From the NCBI GenBank assembly GCA_009380075.1, contig WHSO01000023.1:1-45196 (forward strand): a DNA stretch of 45,196 bases, in the 5' to 3' direction. Below the pieces are notes generated by a model. It was not told the origin of the DNA and did not search any database. It was given only the letters and a program-made list of their open reading frames with translations. This DNA is from Alphaproteobacteria bacterium. Its GTDB lineage: Bacteria; Pseudomonadota; Alphaproteobacteria; SMXQ01. A program made the translations under genes and the position numbers. How positions within the stretch are numbered: the stretch's first letter is position 1; every line of letters starts with the position of its first letter. Below, one piece after another: positions 28,612-37,594 of this stretch.

Positions 28612-29267
28612 ACAGCGAACCGCGCCAGATCCGCCTGATCATGGAACTGCGCGGCGAGGGCGTGATCGACGCCGCCGTACTCGGCGCCATCGAGCGGACG
28701 GCGCGGGAGGAATTCGTGCCGCCGCAGTTCCGCGACCGGGCCTACGACAACACGGCGCTGCCCATCGGCGAGGGCCAGACCATCAGCCAGCCGCTCATCG
28801 TCGGGCTGATGACCCAGGCGCTCGAGGTCGGCCCGCGTCACAAGGTGCTGGAGATCGGCACCGGCTGCGGCTACCAGGCGGCGGTGCTGTCGAAACTGTG
28901 CCGGCGCGTCTATTCGATCGAGCGCCACAAGTCGCTTCTCGCCGAAACCAACAAGCGGTTGCAGCGCCTCGGCTACCACAACATCACCACCATCGCCGGG
29001 GACGGCACGCGCGGCTGGCCCGAACAGGCGCCCTTCGACCGCATCATCGTCACCGCCGCCGCCCGCGACGACGTGCCGCAGGCGTTCCTCGACCAGCTCG
29101 CGCCCGGTGGTATCCTCGTCATGCCGCTGGGCGCCACCACGTCCGACCAGCACGTCTGGCGCATACGCAAGGCGGCTGACGGCGCCATCACGCGGGAACG
29201 ACTCTGGCCCGTGCGTTTCGTGCCGTTGATCAAGGGCACGCCGGACTCAAAAGGCCGCGCCACCTGA
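28608..29267 (+). CDS. pcm: Protein-L-isoaspartate O-methyltransferase
   Basis: 219 residues. SAM motif I is VLEIGTGCGYQAAVLSKL, preceded by the family's GEGQTISQPLIVGLMTQAL; post-motif blocks are GDGTRGWPEQAPFDRIIVTAAA and LAPGGILVMPLG. It methylates isoaspartyl residues so that damaged proteins can be repaired. ATG 28608 overlaps the surE stop; the same frame is open further upstream only as a shadow within surE. nlpD follows, as in many proteobacteria (surE-pcm-nlpD). Confidence 0.96.
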   Translation: MNSEPRQIRLIMELRGEGVIDAAVLGAIERTAREEFVPPQFRDRAYDNTALPIGEGQTISQPLIVGLMTQALEVGPRHKVLEIGTGCGYQAAVLSKLCRRVYSIERHKSLLAETNKRLQRLGYHNITTIAGDGTRGWPEQAPFDRIIVTAAARDDVPQAFLDQLAPGGILVMPLGATTSDQHVWRIRKAADGAITRERLWPVRFVPLIKGTPDSKGRAT

Positions 29268-29332
29268 GTCGCGTTGTGCGCCGCACAACGGAAAACTTGA
29301 GCGCGCCCACGCACTCGGCTAGTGTCCCGACC

Positions 29333-30658
29333 ATGTCAGGTACCGAAGCAAGGGGGAACGGCCCGGTCCTCCGGGCACGAACGGTCGCCGTTGCGGCGCT
29401 GGTGGCGGGACTCGCGCTCACCGCCTGTGCGCGGCGCAGCCCGCCCGCGCCGGTAGTGGACCGCTCCGGCATCTACTACACCAGTCCCGCGACATCGACC
29501 GCCGCGACGGTGCGCGGCGCCGCCGGTACGGGGCCGACCGCGACGCAGCCCGTAGCCTTGGCGCCGGCCCGGAGCGGTAGGATCGAGAGCGCTCCGCTGG
29601 ATGCGCCGCAGAAGGCGGCACCGGATGGCACCGCGCCGCTCCAGCGTGCCGCCGTCCCGAGCGTCGGGCGCGACAGCTCGTCGCCGCCGGCGACCGGCAG
29701 CCTCGCCGACAGCCGGCCCGGCGTCACCACCGTGCGCAAGGGCGAAACGCTGTACGCCGTGTCCCGGCGCGAGAAGATTCCGCTCCGCGCCCTGATCGAC
29801 GCCAACGGCCTCAAGCCGCCTTACATCTTGCGCATCGGGCAGGAGCTGAAGCTGCCCGCGGTCAAGGTCTACGTCGTCGCCCGGGGCGATACGGTCTATG
29901 CGCTGTCCCGGCGCTTCGATGTCGGCATTCACGACGTGATCCGCGCCAACGCGCTCAAGGCGCCCGGCTTCGGCCTCCATGTCGGCCAGCGCCTGGTGCT
30001 GCCCGGAACGCCGTCGGCTCCGGCGCCGGTCACTGGCGTGGCGACTTCGGTACCTGACGTCACGACCGGCCCTGCCGCCGTCAGCCTGACGCCCGACCGT
30101 CTCGAGGCAACAGCCAGACCCACCGCGGTCGAGTCGCGGTCGGTCCAGGCGGCCGCGACGACAACGTCGGGCCCCACCGTGCAGGAACCGCCGCGGGAGA
30201 TCACCACGGCCAGCGTCGTCGTTCCGCCCAAGCCGCCGGAAGCGGAAATCCGGAACCCCAACGCGCGGCCGCCCCAGCGCGCGGGGCGCAAGTTCCTGTG
30301 GCCGATCCGGGGTAAGGTCGTGTCCGGATTCGGGTCCAAGGGAGGGGGTCTCTACAACGACGGCATCAATATTGCGGCCGAGAGCGGTGCCTTCGTCCGC
30401 GCCGCGGAGAACGGCATCGTCGCCTATGCCGGCAACGAGTTGCGCGGCTACGGCAACCTGCTGCTCATCCGCCACGCCGACGGCTGGATTTCGGCCTACG
30501 CCCACAACGGCGAATTCCTGGTGCGCCGGGGCCAGGTGGTGAAGCGCGGCCAGACCATCGCCCGGGTCGGCAATACCGGCGCCGTCGCCCAGCCGCAATT
30601 GCATTTCGAGCTGCGCCGGGGCCGCAAGGCAGTGGATCCGATCCGTCACCTGTCCTGA
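29333..30658 (+). CDS. nlpD: NlpD-type lipoprotein: two LysM domains and a degenerate M23 (LytM) domain
   Basis: 441 residues from ATG 29333. The signal peptide ends in the lipobox LALTAC, giving a lipid-anchored Cys near residue 32. LysM domains lie at about 124-166 (VRKGETLYAVSRREKIPLRA) and 170-215 (VYVVARGDTVYALSRRFDVG) and bind peptidoglycan. A Thr/Pro/Ala-rich spacer follows, then an M23 domain at about 320-438. In the M23 domain the usual HxGxD zinc motif is YNDGIN, so His and Asp ligands are missing. As with E. coli NlpD/EnvC, this points to an activator of septal amidases rather than a peptidase. A GTG at 29276 is in frame but would put 19 residues before the signal peptide. Confidence 0.88.
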   Translation: MSGTEARGNGPVLRARTVAVAALVAGLALTACARRSPPAPVVDRSGIYYTSPATSTAATVRGAAGTGPTATQPVALAPARSGRIESAPLDAPQKAAPDGTAPLQRAAVPSVGRDSSSPPATGSLADSRPGVTTVRKGETLYAVSRREKIPLRALIDANGLKPPYILRIGQELKLPAVKVYVVARGDTVYALSRRFDVGIHDVIRANALKAPGFGLHVGQRLVLPGTPSAPAPVTGVATSVPDVTTGPAAVSLTPDRLEATARPTAVESRSVQAAATTTSGPTVQEPPREITTASVVVPPKPPEAEIRNPNARPPQRAGRKFLWPIRGKVVSGFGSKGGGLYNDGINIAAESGAFVRAAENGIVAYAGNELRGYGNLLLIRHADGWISAYAHNGEFLVRRGQVVKRGQTIARVGNTGAVAQPQLHFELRRGRKAVDPIRHLS

Positions 30659-30687
30659 TCCGTCGCCCGCGGCAGGGACGGGCGGAA

Positions 30688-31572
30688 TTAACGGCCGCCG
30701 ATGTCGAGGGGCCGGCCCAGGCGTCCCGCCACGTCCTGGATGTACTGCCAGGCGACACGGCCGGAACGCGCTCCGCGGGTGACGGACCATTCCACCGCCC
30801 CAGCGCGAAGCTCTTCTATTCTTATCTTTAGCTTAAAGTACTTTGCATAAGTCTCTATAATATTGAAGAAAATATCCTGATCACAGGCGTGGAATCCGAG
30901 CCAAAGCCCGAACCGGTCCGAAAGCGATACCTTTTCCTCGACTGCTTCGGCGGGGTTGATCGCGGTGGAGCGCTCGTTCTCGATCATGTCGCGCGGCATC
31001 AGGTCGCGGCGGTTCGAAGTGGCGTAGAACAGGACGTTATCGGGGCGCCCCTCGATCCCGCCTTCGAGCAACGCCTTGAGCGACTTGAAGGTGGCGTCCT
31101 GGCCGTCGAAGGACAGATCGTCGCAGAACACGAGTGTACGGCGTCCGGCCTCGCGCAGCACGGCGAGCAGGCCGGGCAGGGCGGAAATGTCCACGCGATG
31201 GATTTCCACCAGGGCAAGACGGCCGGACTCCCTGACCCGGCCGAGGCGGTCGTTGACGGCGGCATGGACCGCCTTGACCAGCGACGACTTTCCCATGCCG
31301 CGCGCGCCCCACAGAAGCGCATTGTTGGCGGGCAGGCCGCGGGCGAAACGACGCGTGTTTTCGAACAGCAGGTCGCGTTGTTGATCGATCCCCTTGAGCA
31401 GTTCAAGCGGCAGCCGGTTGACCCGCGTGACCGGCTGCAGCCGCCCACTTTCCGCATGCCAGACGAAGGCGTCCGCGCCGGTGAGTGGCGCCGGCGCCGG
31501 TGCCGGCCGGGCGGTAGTTTCGAGCGCCTCCGCGATGCGGGTAAGGAGGGCCTTGAATTCGCTGTCGTCCAT
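30688..31572 (-). CDS. ATP-binding protein, DUF815 (AAA-type)
   Basis: 294 residues. The P-loop GARGMGKSSLVKAV lies at about residues 89-102, with Walker B-like LVFCDDLSF and sensor-like ATSNRRDLMPR. DUF815 proteins are AAA-fold ATPases of unknown role, often next to yajC-secDF as here. The start at 31572 (MDDSEFKALLTRIAEALE) fits the domain best; an in-frame ATG at 31656 would add 28 basic residues. Convergent with nlpD, with 29 bp between stops, and divergent from yajC. The C-terminal third includes an AT-rich island (about 30815-30880) with codons such as ATA, AGA and CTA that contrast with the rest. Confidence 0.88.
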   Translation of the reverse strand: MDDSEFKALLTRIAEALETTARPAPAPAPLTGADAFVWHAESGRLQPVTRVNRLPLELLKGIDQQRDLLFENTRRFARGLPANNALLWGARGMGKSSLVKAVHAAVNDRLGRVRESGRLALVEIHRVDISALPGLLAVLREAGRRTLVFCDDLSFDGQDATFKSLKALLEGGIEGRPDNVLFYATSNRRDLMPRDMIENERSTAINPAEAVEEKVSLSDRFGLWLGFHACDQDIFFNIIETYAKYFKLKIRIEELRAGAVEWSVTRGARSGRVAWQYIQDVAGRLGRPLDIGGR

Positions 31573-31765
31573 GCGGGGCGGGATCCTGTCGCGGGCGGCG
31601 TCGGGAGTGCGCAGAATGGCGCGGCTTTTTCGCCTAATCAAGGACTTAACGGACATCCGGGGGCAGGATTGATTTGCAACCGGGCGCGGGATGGCTATAT
31701 TCCGGCTAACTGCGCTGCCCCATCAAGTGCCGCGGCGGCAGAACATCACAGAACGGGAGACCCGT

Positions 31766-32131
31766 ATGCTCATTTCACCGGCCTATGCCCAGGCCGCCGG
31801 CGGCGCGCCAGGCGGCTTCGACATCATGACCATCGTGCCGCTGATCCTGATCTTCGTCGTGTTCTATTTCCTGCTGATCCGCCCGCAACAGAAGAAGGTG
31901 AAGGAACACCGCGAGATGGTGACCAACCTGCGCCGCGGCGACAGGATCGTGACCTCCGGCGGCATCATCGGCACGATCACCAAGGTGGTGAGCGAGGGCG
32001 AGTTGCAGCTCGAGATCGCCGACGGCGTGCGCGTGCGCTGCGCCCGCAGCATGGTGGCGAATCTCTACGCCCGCGGCGACGAAGCCGAGGCCGAGGTGGA
32101 CGAAAAGAAGCCCGCCAACGACAAGTCCTGA
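31766..32131 (+). CDS. yajC: Preprotein translocase subunit YajC
   Basis: 121 residues. A short N-terminus (MLISPAYAQAAGG) is followed by one membrane helix (IMTIVPLILIFVVFYFLLI) and the conserved RPQQKKVKEHREMVTNLRRGDRIVTSGGIIG block. The tail is acidic/Lys-rich. YajC associates with SecDF-YidC. The start at 31766 is supported by GGGAGA 9-14 bases upstream; a longer frame to 31691 is not family-like. secD begins 45 bp downstream. Confidence 0.95.
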   Translation: MLISPAYAQAAGGAPGGFDIMTIVPLILIFVVFYFLLIRPQQKKVKEHREMVTNLRRGDRIVTSGGIIGTITKVVSEGELQLEIADGVRVRCARSMVANLYARGDEAEAEVDEKKPANDKS

Positions 32132-32176
32132 CCCTGCCGTCGCTGTGTCCCGTTCCCTGGTGACCGAAGCCCGCCC

Positions 32177-33778
<1,602 letters not shown>

Positions 33779-33802
33779 GCGGGTCGAAAGGCATATCCAC
33801 CC

Positions 33803-34750
33803 ATGGCCTGGCTCCCGATCAAGCTCGTCCCGGACACCACGAGGTTCGACTTCGTGCGCTGGCGCAGGTTCTGGTTCTTCGTGACGGCGGGCTATGTCGC
33901 CCTCTCGCTCGGGTTCGTCGCCTTCCATGGCCTCAACCTCGGCATCGACTTCAAGGGCGGCATCCTGATGGAGGTCAAGACCAAGGGCCCGGCCGATATC
34001 GATACCATGCGCGGCAAGCTCGGCGGCCTCGGTCTCGGCGAGGTCGCGTTGCAGGGGTTCGGCGCGCCCGATGACGTGCTGATCCGCGTTCAGCGCCAGG
34101 AAGGCGGCGAAGCGGCCCAGCAGGCGGCGGTGGAAAAGGTCAAGGGAGCTCTGACCGACAACGTGGAGACCTATCGCCGGACCGAATTCGTCGGCCCCAA
34201 GGTCGGCGGCGAGTTGATCCGGGGCGGCATCATTGCCGTTATTGCATCGGTGCTGGCGATCGCCGCCTATGTGTGGTTCCGGTTCGAATGGCAGTTCGCC
34301 GTCGGCGCCATCGTCGCGCTTGCCCACGACGTGATCGGCACCTTCGGCCTGTTCTCCATCACCGGGCTCGAATTCAACCTGTCCTCGGTGGCGGCGATCC
34401 TGACCATCGCCGGATATTCCATCAACGACACGGTGGTGATTTTCGACCGCGTGCGCGAGAACCTGCGCAAGTATAAGTCGATGGACATCAAGGAGCTGAT
34501 CAACCTTTCGGTCAACGAGACCCTGGCGCGCACCATCATGACCTCTATGACGACGTTTCTCGCGGTGCTGGCGATCTTCCTGTTCGGCGGTCCGGTCATC
34601 CAGGGATTCAGCGCCGCCATGATCTTCGGTATCATCATCGGCACCTATTCGACGGTCTACGTGGCGTCGTCCATTCTCATCTACCTCAGCATCCGGGAAA
34701 GCATCTCGAGCGGCCAGGTCGGCGGCGCGACCGCCGCAAAGAAAGACTGA
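33803..34750 (+). CDS. secF: Protein translocase subunit SecF
   Basis: 315 residues, six membrane helices. The first helix FWFFVTAGYVALSLGFVAFH is followed by the SecF motif LGIDFKGGILMEVKT. The C-terminal half carries the YSINDTVVIFDRVRENLRKY block and the last helices. Works as a 1:1 complex with SecD. The next gene (Mth938/NDUFAF3-like) starts 29 bp downstream, the usual alphaproteobacterial arrangement. Confidence 0.97.
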   Translation: MAWLPIKLVPDTTRFDFVRWRRFWFFVTAGYVALSLGFVAFHGLNLGIDFKGGILMEVKTKGPADIDTMRGKLGGLGLGEVALQGFGAPDDVLIRVQRQEGGEAAQQAAVEKVKGALTDNVETYRRTEFVGPKVGGELIRGGIIAVIASVLAIAAYVWFRFEWQFAVGAIVALAHDVIGTFGLFSITGLEFNLSSVAAILTIAGYSINDTVVIFDRVRENLRKYKSMDIKELINLSVNETLARTIMTSMTTFLAVLAIFLFGGPVIQGFSAAMIFGIIIGTYSTVYVASSILIYLSIRESISSGQVGGATAAKKD

Positions 34751-34779
34751 CGCCGCACAGCACGCCAAAAGGGGACATC

Positions 34780-35157
34780 ATGGACCTGACCCGCGTGCCC
34801 CATGAAAGCCTCCCCAGCATCCGCGCCTATGGTGGCGGCGGCTTCCGCATTGCCGGCGCGCATTATACGAGTGCCGTACTGGTGCATCCGGGCGGCATCT
34901 GCCCGCTCGGCCTGGTCGACATGGTGGGCTTCGGCGCCGCCTTCGCCCGGGAGATCGCCGACCTCGCTCCGCGCCCGGACCTGCTTCTCGTCGGCACCGG
35001 CGAAACCATCGAGCCGCTCGCCGACGACGCCCTGGGCGTTCTCCGTGCCGCGGCCATCGCGGTCGAGACGATGGCGACCGGCCCCGCCTGCCGTACCTTC
35101 AACGTCCTGCTGGGGGAGGGACGGCGGGTTGCCGCCGTCCTGTTTCCGGTCGCCTGA
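34780..35157 (+). CDS. Mth938/NDUFAF3-like domain protein
   Basis: 125 residues, a single Mth938-type domain (about 8-123). The conserved core reads RPDLLLVGTGETIEPL, and the end is the characteristic CRTFNVLLGEGRRVAAVLFPV. The mitochondrial homologue NDUFAF3 is a complex I assembly factor, and bacterial relatives are known to lie beside secDF. That makes a role in assembly of a membrane respiratory complex plausible here; this is inference. A strong hairpin terminator follows at 35191-35212. Confidence 0.88.
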   Translation: MDLTRVPHESLPSIRAYGGGGFRIAGAHYTSAVLVHPGGICPLGLVDMVGFGAAFAREIADLAPRPDLLLVGTGETIEPLADDALGVLRAAAIAVETMATGPACRTFNVLLGEGRRVAAVLFPVA

Positions 35158-35190
35158 GCGAGTCGCCCACGACCGGTATCAAACGCAAAC

Positions 35191-35212
35191 GGGGCGTCCC
35201 GAAGGACGCCCC
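35191..35212 (-). terminator. Hairpin terminator between convergent genes
   Basis: Perfect 9-bp stem GGGGCGTCC (35191-35199) with GGACGCCCC (35204-35212). On the minus strand the loop is the stable TTCG tetraloop and is followed by GTTTGCGTTT, a moderately T-rich tail. It lies 30 bp past the stop of the PuuD-like gene and 33 bp past the stop of the NDUFAF3-like gene, so it probably serves both directions, better on the minus strand. Confidence 0.8.
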
Positions 35213-35242
35213 GCGCAACGTGGATGCGACTGTCAGGCGACG

Positions 35243-35752
35243 CTAGAACAGGTGCGGTCCCGCGACCATGGAGTAGGACATCGGGATCGACAGCATCGTG
35301 TTGGTGCGCGAGAACAGCATCGCCGTACGCGCCGATTTCGGCTTCTGGTCCGCCGGGCAATCGACGAGGCCAAGCGCCCGCTGCTGGTTCGGCCAGATCA
35401 CGAACCAGACGTTGAAGGCCATGATGAGGCCGAACCACATGCCGAAGCCGATCATCATCATCTTGGCGCCGCTGCCCTCAAGGCCGAGAGACAGCGCCTG
35501 GCCGATCCAGCCGAGCTGCCACGCCTGGATCAGCCCGAAGACGATGGTTGCCAGTGCCGCCCAGCGGAACCAGAAGAGAGCCGCCGGCGCGATCACCTTG
35601 CTGATCGCCGGCTTCTGCTCATCCGGGATTTTTCCCATGTTGGGAATCTGGACGAAGTTGAAGTACCACAGAAGGCCGATCCACATGATTCCGCTGACGA
35701 TGTGGAGCCAGCGGACCAGGAAGATCGCATAAGGATCCATTGCAAAGCCCAT
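35243..35752 (-). CDS. PuuD-like (DUF989) membrane protein without cytochrome domain
   Basis: 169 residues, four hydrophobic helices: about 8-32 (FLVRWLHIVSGIMWIGLLWYF), 50-75, 95-125 (MMMIGFGMWFGLIMAFNVWF) and a weak one near 145-165. It resembles the membrane part of urate hydroxylase PuuD, but is far shorter than full PuuD and has no CxxCH cytochrome c domain. H17 in WLHIVSG is a candidate haem ligand. Urate oxidation is therefore doubtful; a haem-binding membrane subunit is all that can be said. The start at 35752 has GAGGGGG 6-12 bases upstream. A 30-codon gene ends 16 bp before it on the same strand. Confidence 0.82.
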   Translation of the reverse strand: MGFAMDPYAIFLVRWLHIVSGIMWIGLLWYFNFVQIPNMGKIPDEQKPAISKVIAPAALFWFRWAALATIVFGLIQAWQLGWIGQALSLGLEGSGAKMMMIGFGMWFGLIMAFNVWFVIWPNQQRALGLVDCPADQKPKSARTAMLFSRTNTMLSIPMSYSMVAGPHLF

Positions 35753-35768
35753 TGTTTCCCCCTCTCAG

Positions 35769-35861
35769 CTAGAATGAATATCTGACGATCAAGGCCATCA
35801 CGATGGTGATGGCGATGCCCAGCAGAATGGTGTTCTGCAAACTCTCCAGAGGATTTTTCAT
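35769..35861 (-). CDS. 30-residue single-pass membrane protein
   Basis: Reading the minus strand from ATG 35861 to TAG gives 30 residues. A short polar start (MKNPLESLQN) is followed by the hydrophobic helix TILLGIAITIVMALIV (residues 11-26) and ends RYSF. GGGGAG lies 5-10 bases before the ATG, a strong ribosome site. The stop is 16 bp before the start of the PuuD-like gene, which has its own GAGGGGG, so the two look like one operon. Layout and composition resemble accessory small subunits of respiratory membrane complexes, but I do not recognise the family. No database comparison was possible. Confidence 0.65.
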   Translation of the reverse strand: MKNPLESLQNTILLGIAITIVMALIVRYSF

Positions 35862-36184
35862 TCCGCTCCCCTTCGCTGTATCGTTGACTTAGTATGATGC
35901 TGCTTCCCAGCCGCTATATATAGCAGATTTACCCACTGCGCAACTTGGCCATCCGGCCGACGCCGTTCCCCGGCCGAAACATCATCGCAAACTCGATCCC
36001 GCAATGCCTTCAGGACGGGCGCGCACCGGGCGTGACCTCGCGCGGGCCGCATGCGGAAGCGGTTGCCGCGACCGGGGCGTTTGCGCACAATCGAAGCGAT
36101 GAAGCAATCCGGGGGCGACGATGCCGGCAGTCGCGCCACGCGCATTCGACATGCAGCCGGGCGCCACGTATGAGGGGGAAAAGC
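35862..36184. other. Divergent intergenic region, small-membrane-protein operon and mscL
   Basis: 323 bp with no convincing gene. An AT-rich patch at 35880-35930 contains the perfect 12-bp palindrome GCTATATATAGC (35913-35924). It is 52 bases before the small-protein ATG on the minus strand, a position suited to a -10 element or an operator. Plus-strand frames open here in front of mscL, but they lack coding character and mscL has its own start signal. I see nothing else. Confidence 0.5.
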
Positions 36185-36616
36185 ATGCTTAAGGAATTCA
36201 AGGACTTCGCGATGCGCGGCAATGTCATCGACATGGCCGTCGGTATCATCATCGGAGCCGCATTCGGAAAGATCGTCGCATCCTTCGTCAAGGACATCAT
36301 CATGCCACCCATCGGACTGATGCTGGGCGGCGTGGATTTCTCCAGCCTGTTCGTCAACCTTTCAGGCAAGACCTACGCGACGCTTGCCGAGGCCGAGAAG
36401 GCGGGCGCGCCGACGTTGAACTACGGCCTGTTCATCAACACCGTCATCGACTTCGTGATCATTGCCTTCGCCATATTCATCGTGATCAAGCAGATGAACC
36501 GGCTCAAGAAGGCGCCGCCGCCGGCCGATCCGACCGAAAAGGATTGTCCCTATTGCCTGTCGAAGATTCCGATCAAGGCGACGAAATGCGCCCATTGCAC
36601 GTCTGAGGTCACCTAG
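36185..36616 (+). CDS. mscL: Large-conductance mechanosensitive channel with C-terminal zinc ribbon
   Basis: 143 residues. The N-terminal [20 protein letters not shown] segment is followed by TM1 ([20 protein letters not shown]), TM2 ([20 protein letters not shown], about 80-99) and the cytoplasmic helix start [12 protein letters not shown], all MscL hallmarks. The pore opens under membrane tension to release osmolytes. After the usual C-terminus a short zinc-ribbon-like end with CPYC (about 121-124) and CAHC (about 136-139) is added. ATG 36185 has GGGGG 8-12 bases upstream. A longer in-frame opening to 35945 is not protein-like. Confidence 0.95.
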   Translation: MLKEFKDFAMRGNVIDMAVGIIIGAAFGKIVASFVKDIIMPPIGLMLGGVDFSSLFVNLSGKTYATLAEAEKAGAPTLNYGLFINTVIDFVIIAFAIFIVIKQMNRLKKAPPPADPTEKDCPYCLSKIPIKATKCAHCTSEVT

Positions 36617-36652
36617 CGATTCGCCACTCGATCGGTTGGACCATGCCGGGCG

Positions 36653-37534
36653 TCACGGCCTCGACAATAACGCCCGCATCATGGCGCGAAAGCGGATGAG
36701 GCGCTCCGCCAGCGCGCTGGGGGGACGCGGCGCCTCTTGCGTATCGGCCCGGGCCAGGGCGCGGATTTCGGCCCGCAGTTCCAGGACCTGCGCCGCCGCC
36801 GCCGCGCGCCGATGCCAGTCGGTGAAGCCCGCACCGATACCTTTAGCGTCGTCCATCAGGGTGTTGGCCTGGTCGAGGGCACGGCCAAGGACGGCCTTGA
36901 GCGCGGGTGAGCGCCTGTGGAATCCCAGGTCCGCGGGGACGCCGCGCGCCTCGGTGAACCAGCGCTGGGGCAGGTAGATGCGGCCGAGCCAGCGGTAGTG
37001 GCTCGACGCGCGATTTACGATCTCGACGATCTGCACGGCGATGGCGAGGGATTCCGCACCCTTCGCTGTCGCCTCGTCGGCACCGAGCAGGCGCGCAACC
37101 AGAGTCCCCGCCGGCGCCGCCGCGAAGCGGCACCAGGTCAGCAGGTCCGACCAGTCGCGATAACGCGTCTTGCGCAGGTCCTGCCCCGCCGCCTGCAGGA
37201 TATGCCACGCCGGGCGGGAATCGATGCCGCGCGCTGCGAGCAGCTCGGCCAGGGCAAGCGCGGGGACTTTCCAGGCGTCGTCGGCGGCGGCCGGCTCGAC
37301 GTCGGCGCCGAACGGCGCGGCAAGGGCGGCCAGCGCCGCTTCCTTGCGCTCCGGCGTGAGCGCGGGATGATCGGCCACGGCGCGCACGGCGGCAATGAAG
37401 CGAAACAGCACGGAAAGGTCGGCGCGCGCCGGTTCATCCAGGAAACGCCAGGCAATACAGGCCGTCCACGGTTCCGCCCCCTTGTCGGGAGGGATGGTCG
37501 GGGTAGAATCGGCGGTGGATGCGGCTTCGAACAT
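36653..37534 (-). CDS. Squalene/phytoene synthase-fold protein (HpnC-like), Asp-rich motifs lost
   Basis: 293 residues from ATG 37534; GTG 37573 is in frame. The helical trans-isoprenyl synthase fold is shown by ALTPERKEAALAAL, by 'RKTRYRDWSDLLTWCRFAAAPAGTLVARLLG', which matches the HpnC pattern, and by HYRWLGRIYLPQRWF. In active enzymes DDxAD occurs where this protein has VRAVADHP, and DDYRxLDRxYLP occurs where it has SHYRWLGRIYLP, so the Mg-diphosphate-binding aspartates are missing. It is probably a pseudoenzyme or has a non-synthase role. It is head-to-head with a second protein of the same superfamily, 60 bp away. There is no hpnDE or shc gene nearby. Confidence 0.75.
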   Translation of the reverse strand: MFEAASTADSTPTIPPDKGAEPWTACIAWRFLDEPARADLSVLFRFIAAVRAVADHPALTPERKEAALAALAAPFGADVEPAAADDAWKVPALALAELLAARGIDSRPAWHILQAAGQDLRKTRYRDWSDLLTWCRFAAAPAGTLVARLLGADEATAKGAESLAIAVQIVEIVNRASSHYRWLGRIYLPQRWFTEARGVPADLGFHRRSPALKAVLGRALDQANTLMDDAKGIGAGFTDWHRRAAAAAQVLELRAEIRALARADTQEAPRPPSALAERLIRFRAMMRALLSRP

Positions 37535-37594
37535 CCTCGAACTCGTGAGACGATGGGCAGAGAACCCGGACACCGGCGATTATATGGCCCGGAC

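Noticed and set aside
36653-37534. Functional HpnC of a hopanoid pathway
   Set aside because: Both Asp-rich motifs are replaced and no hpnD, hpnE or shc gene is adjacent.
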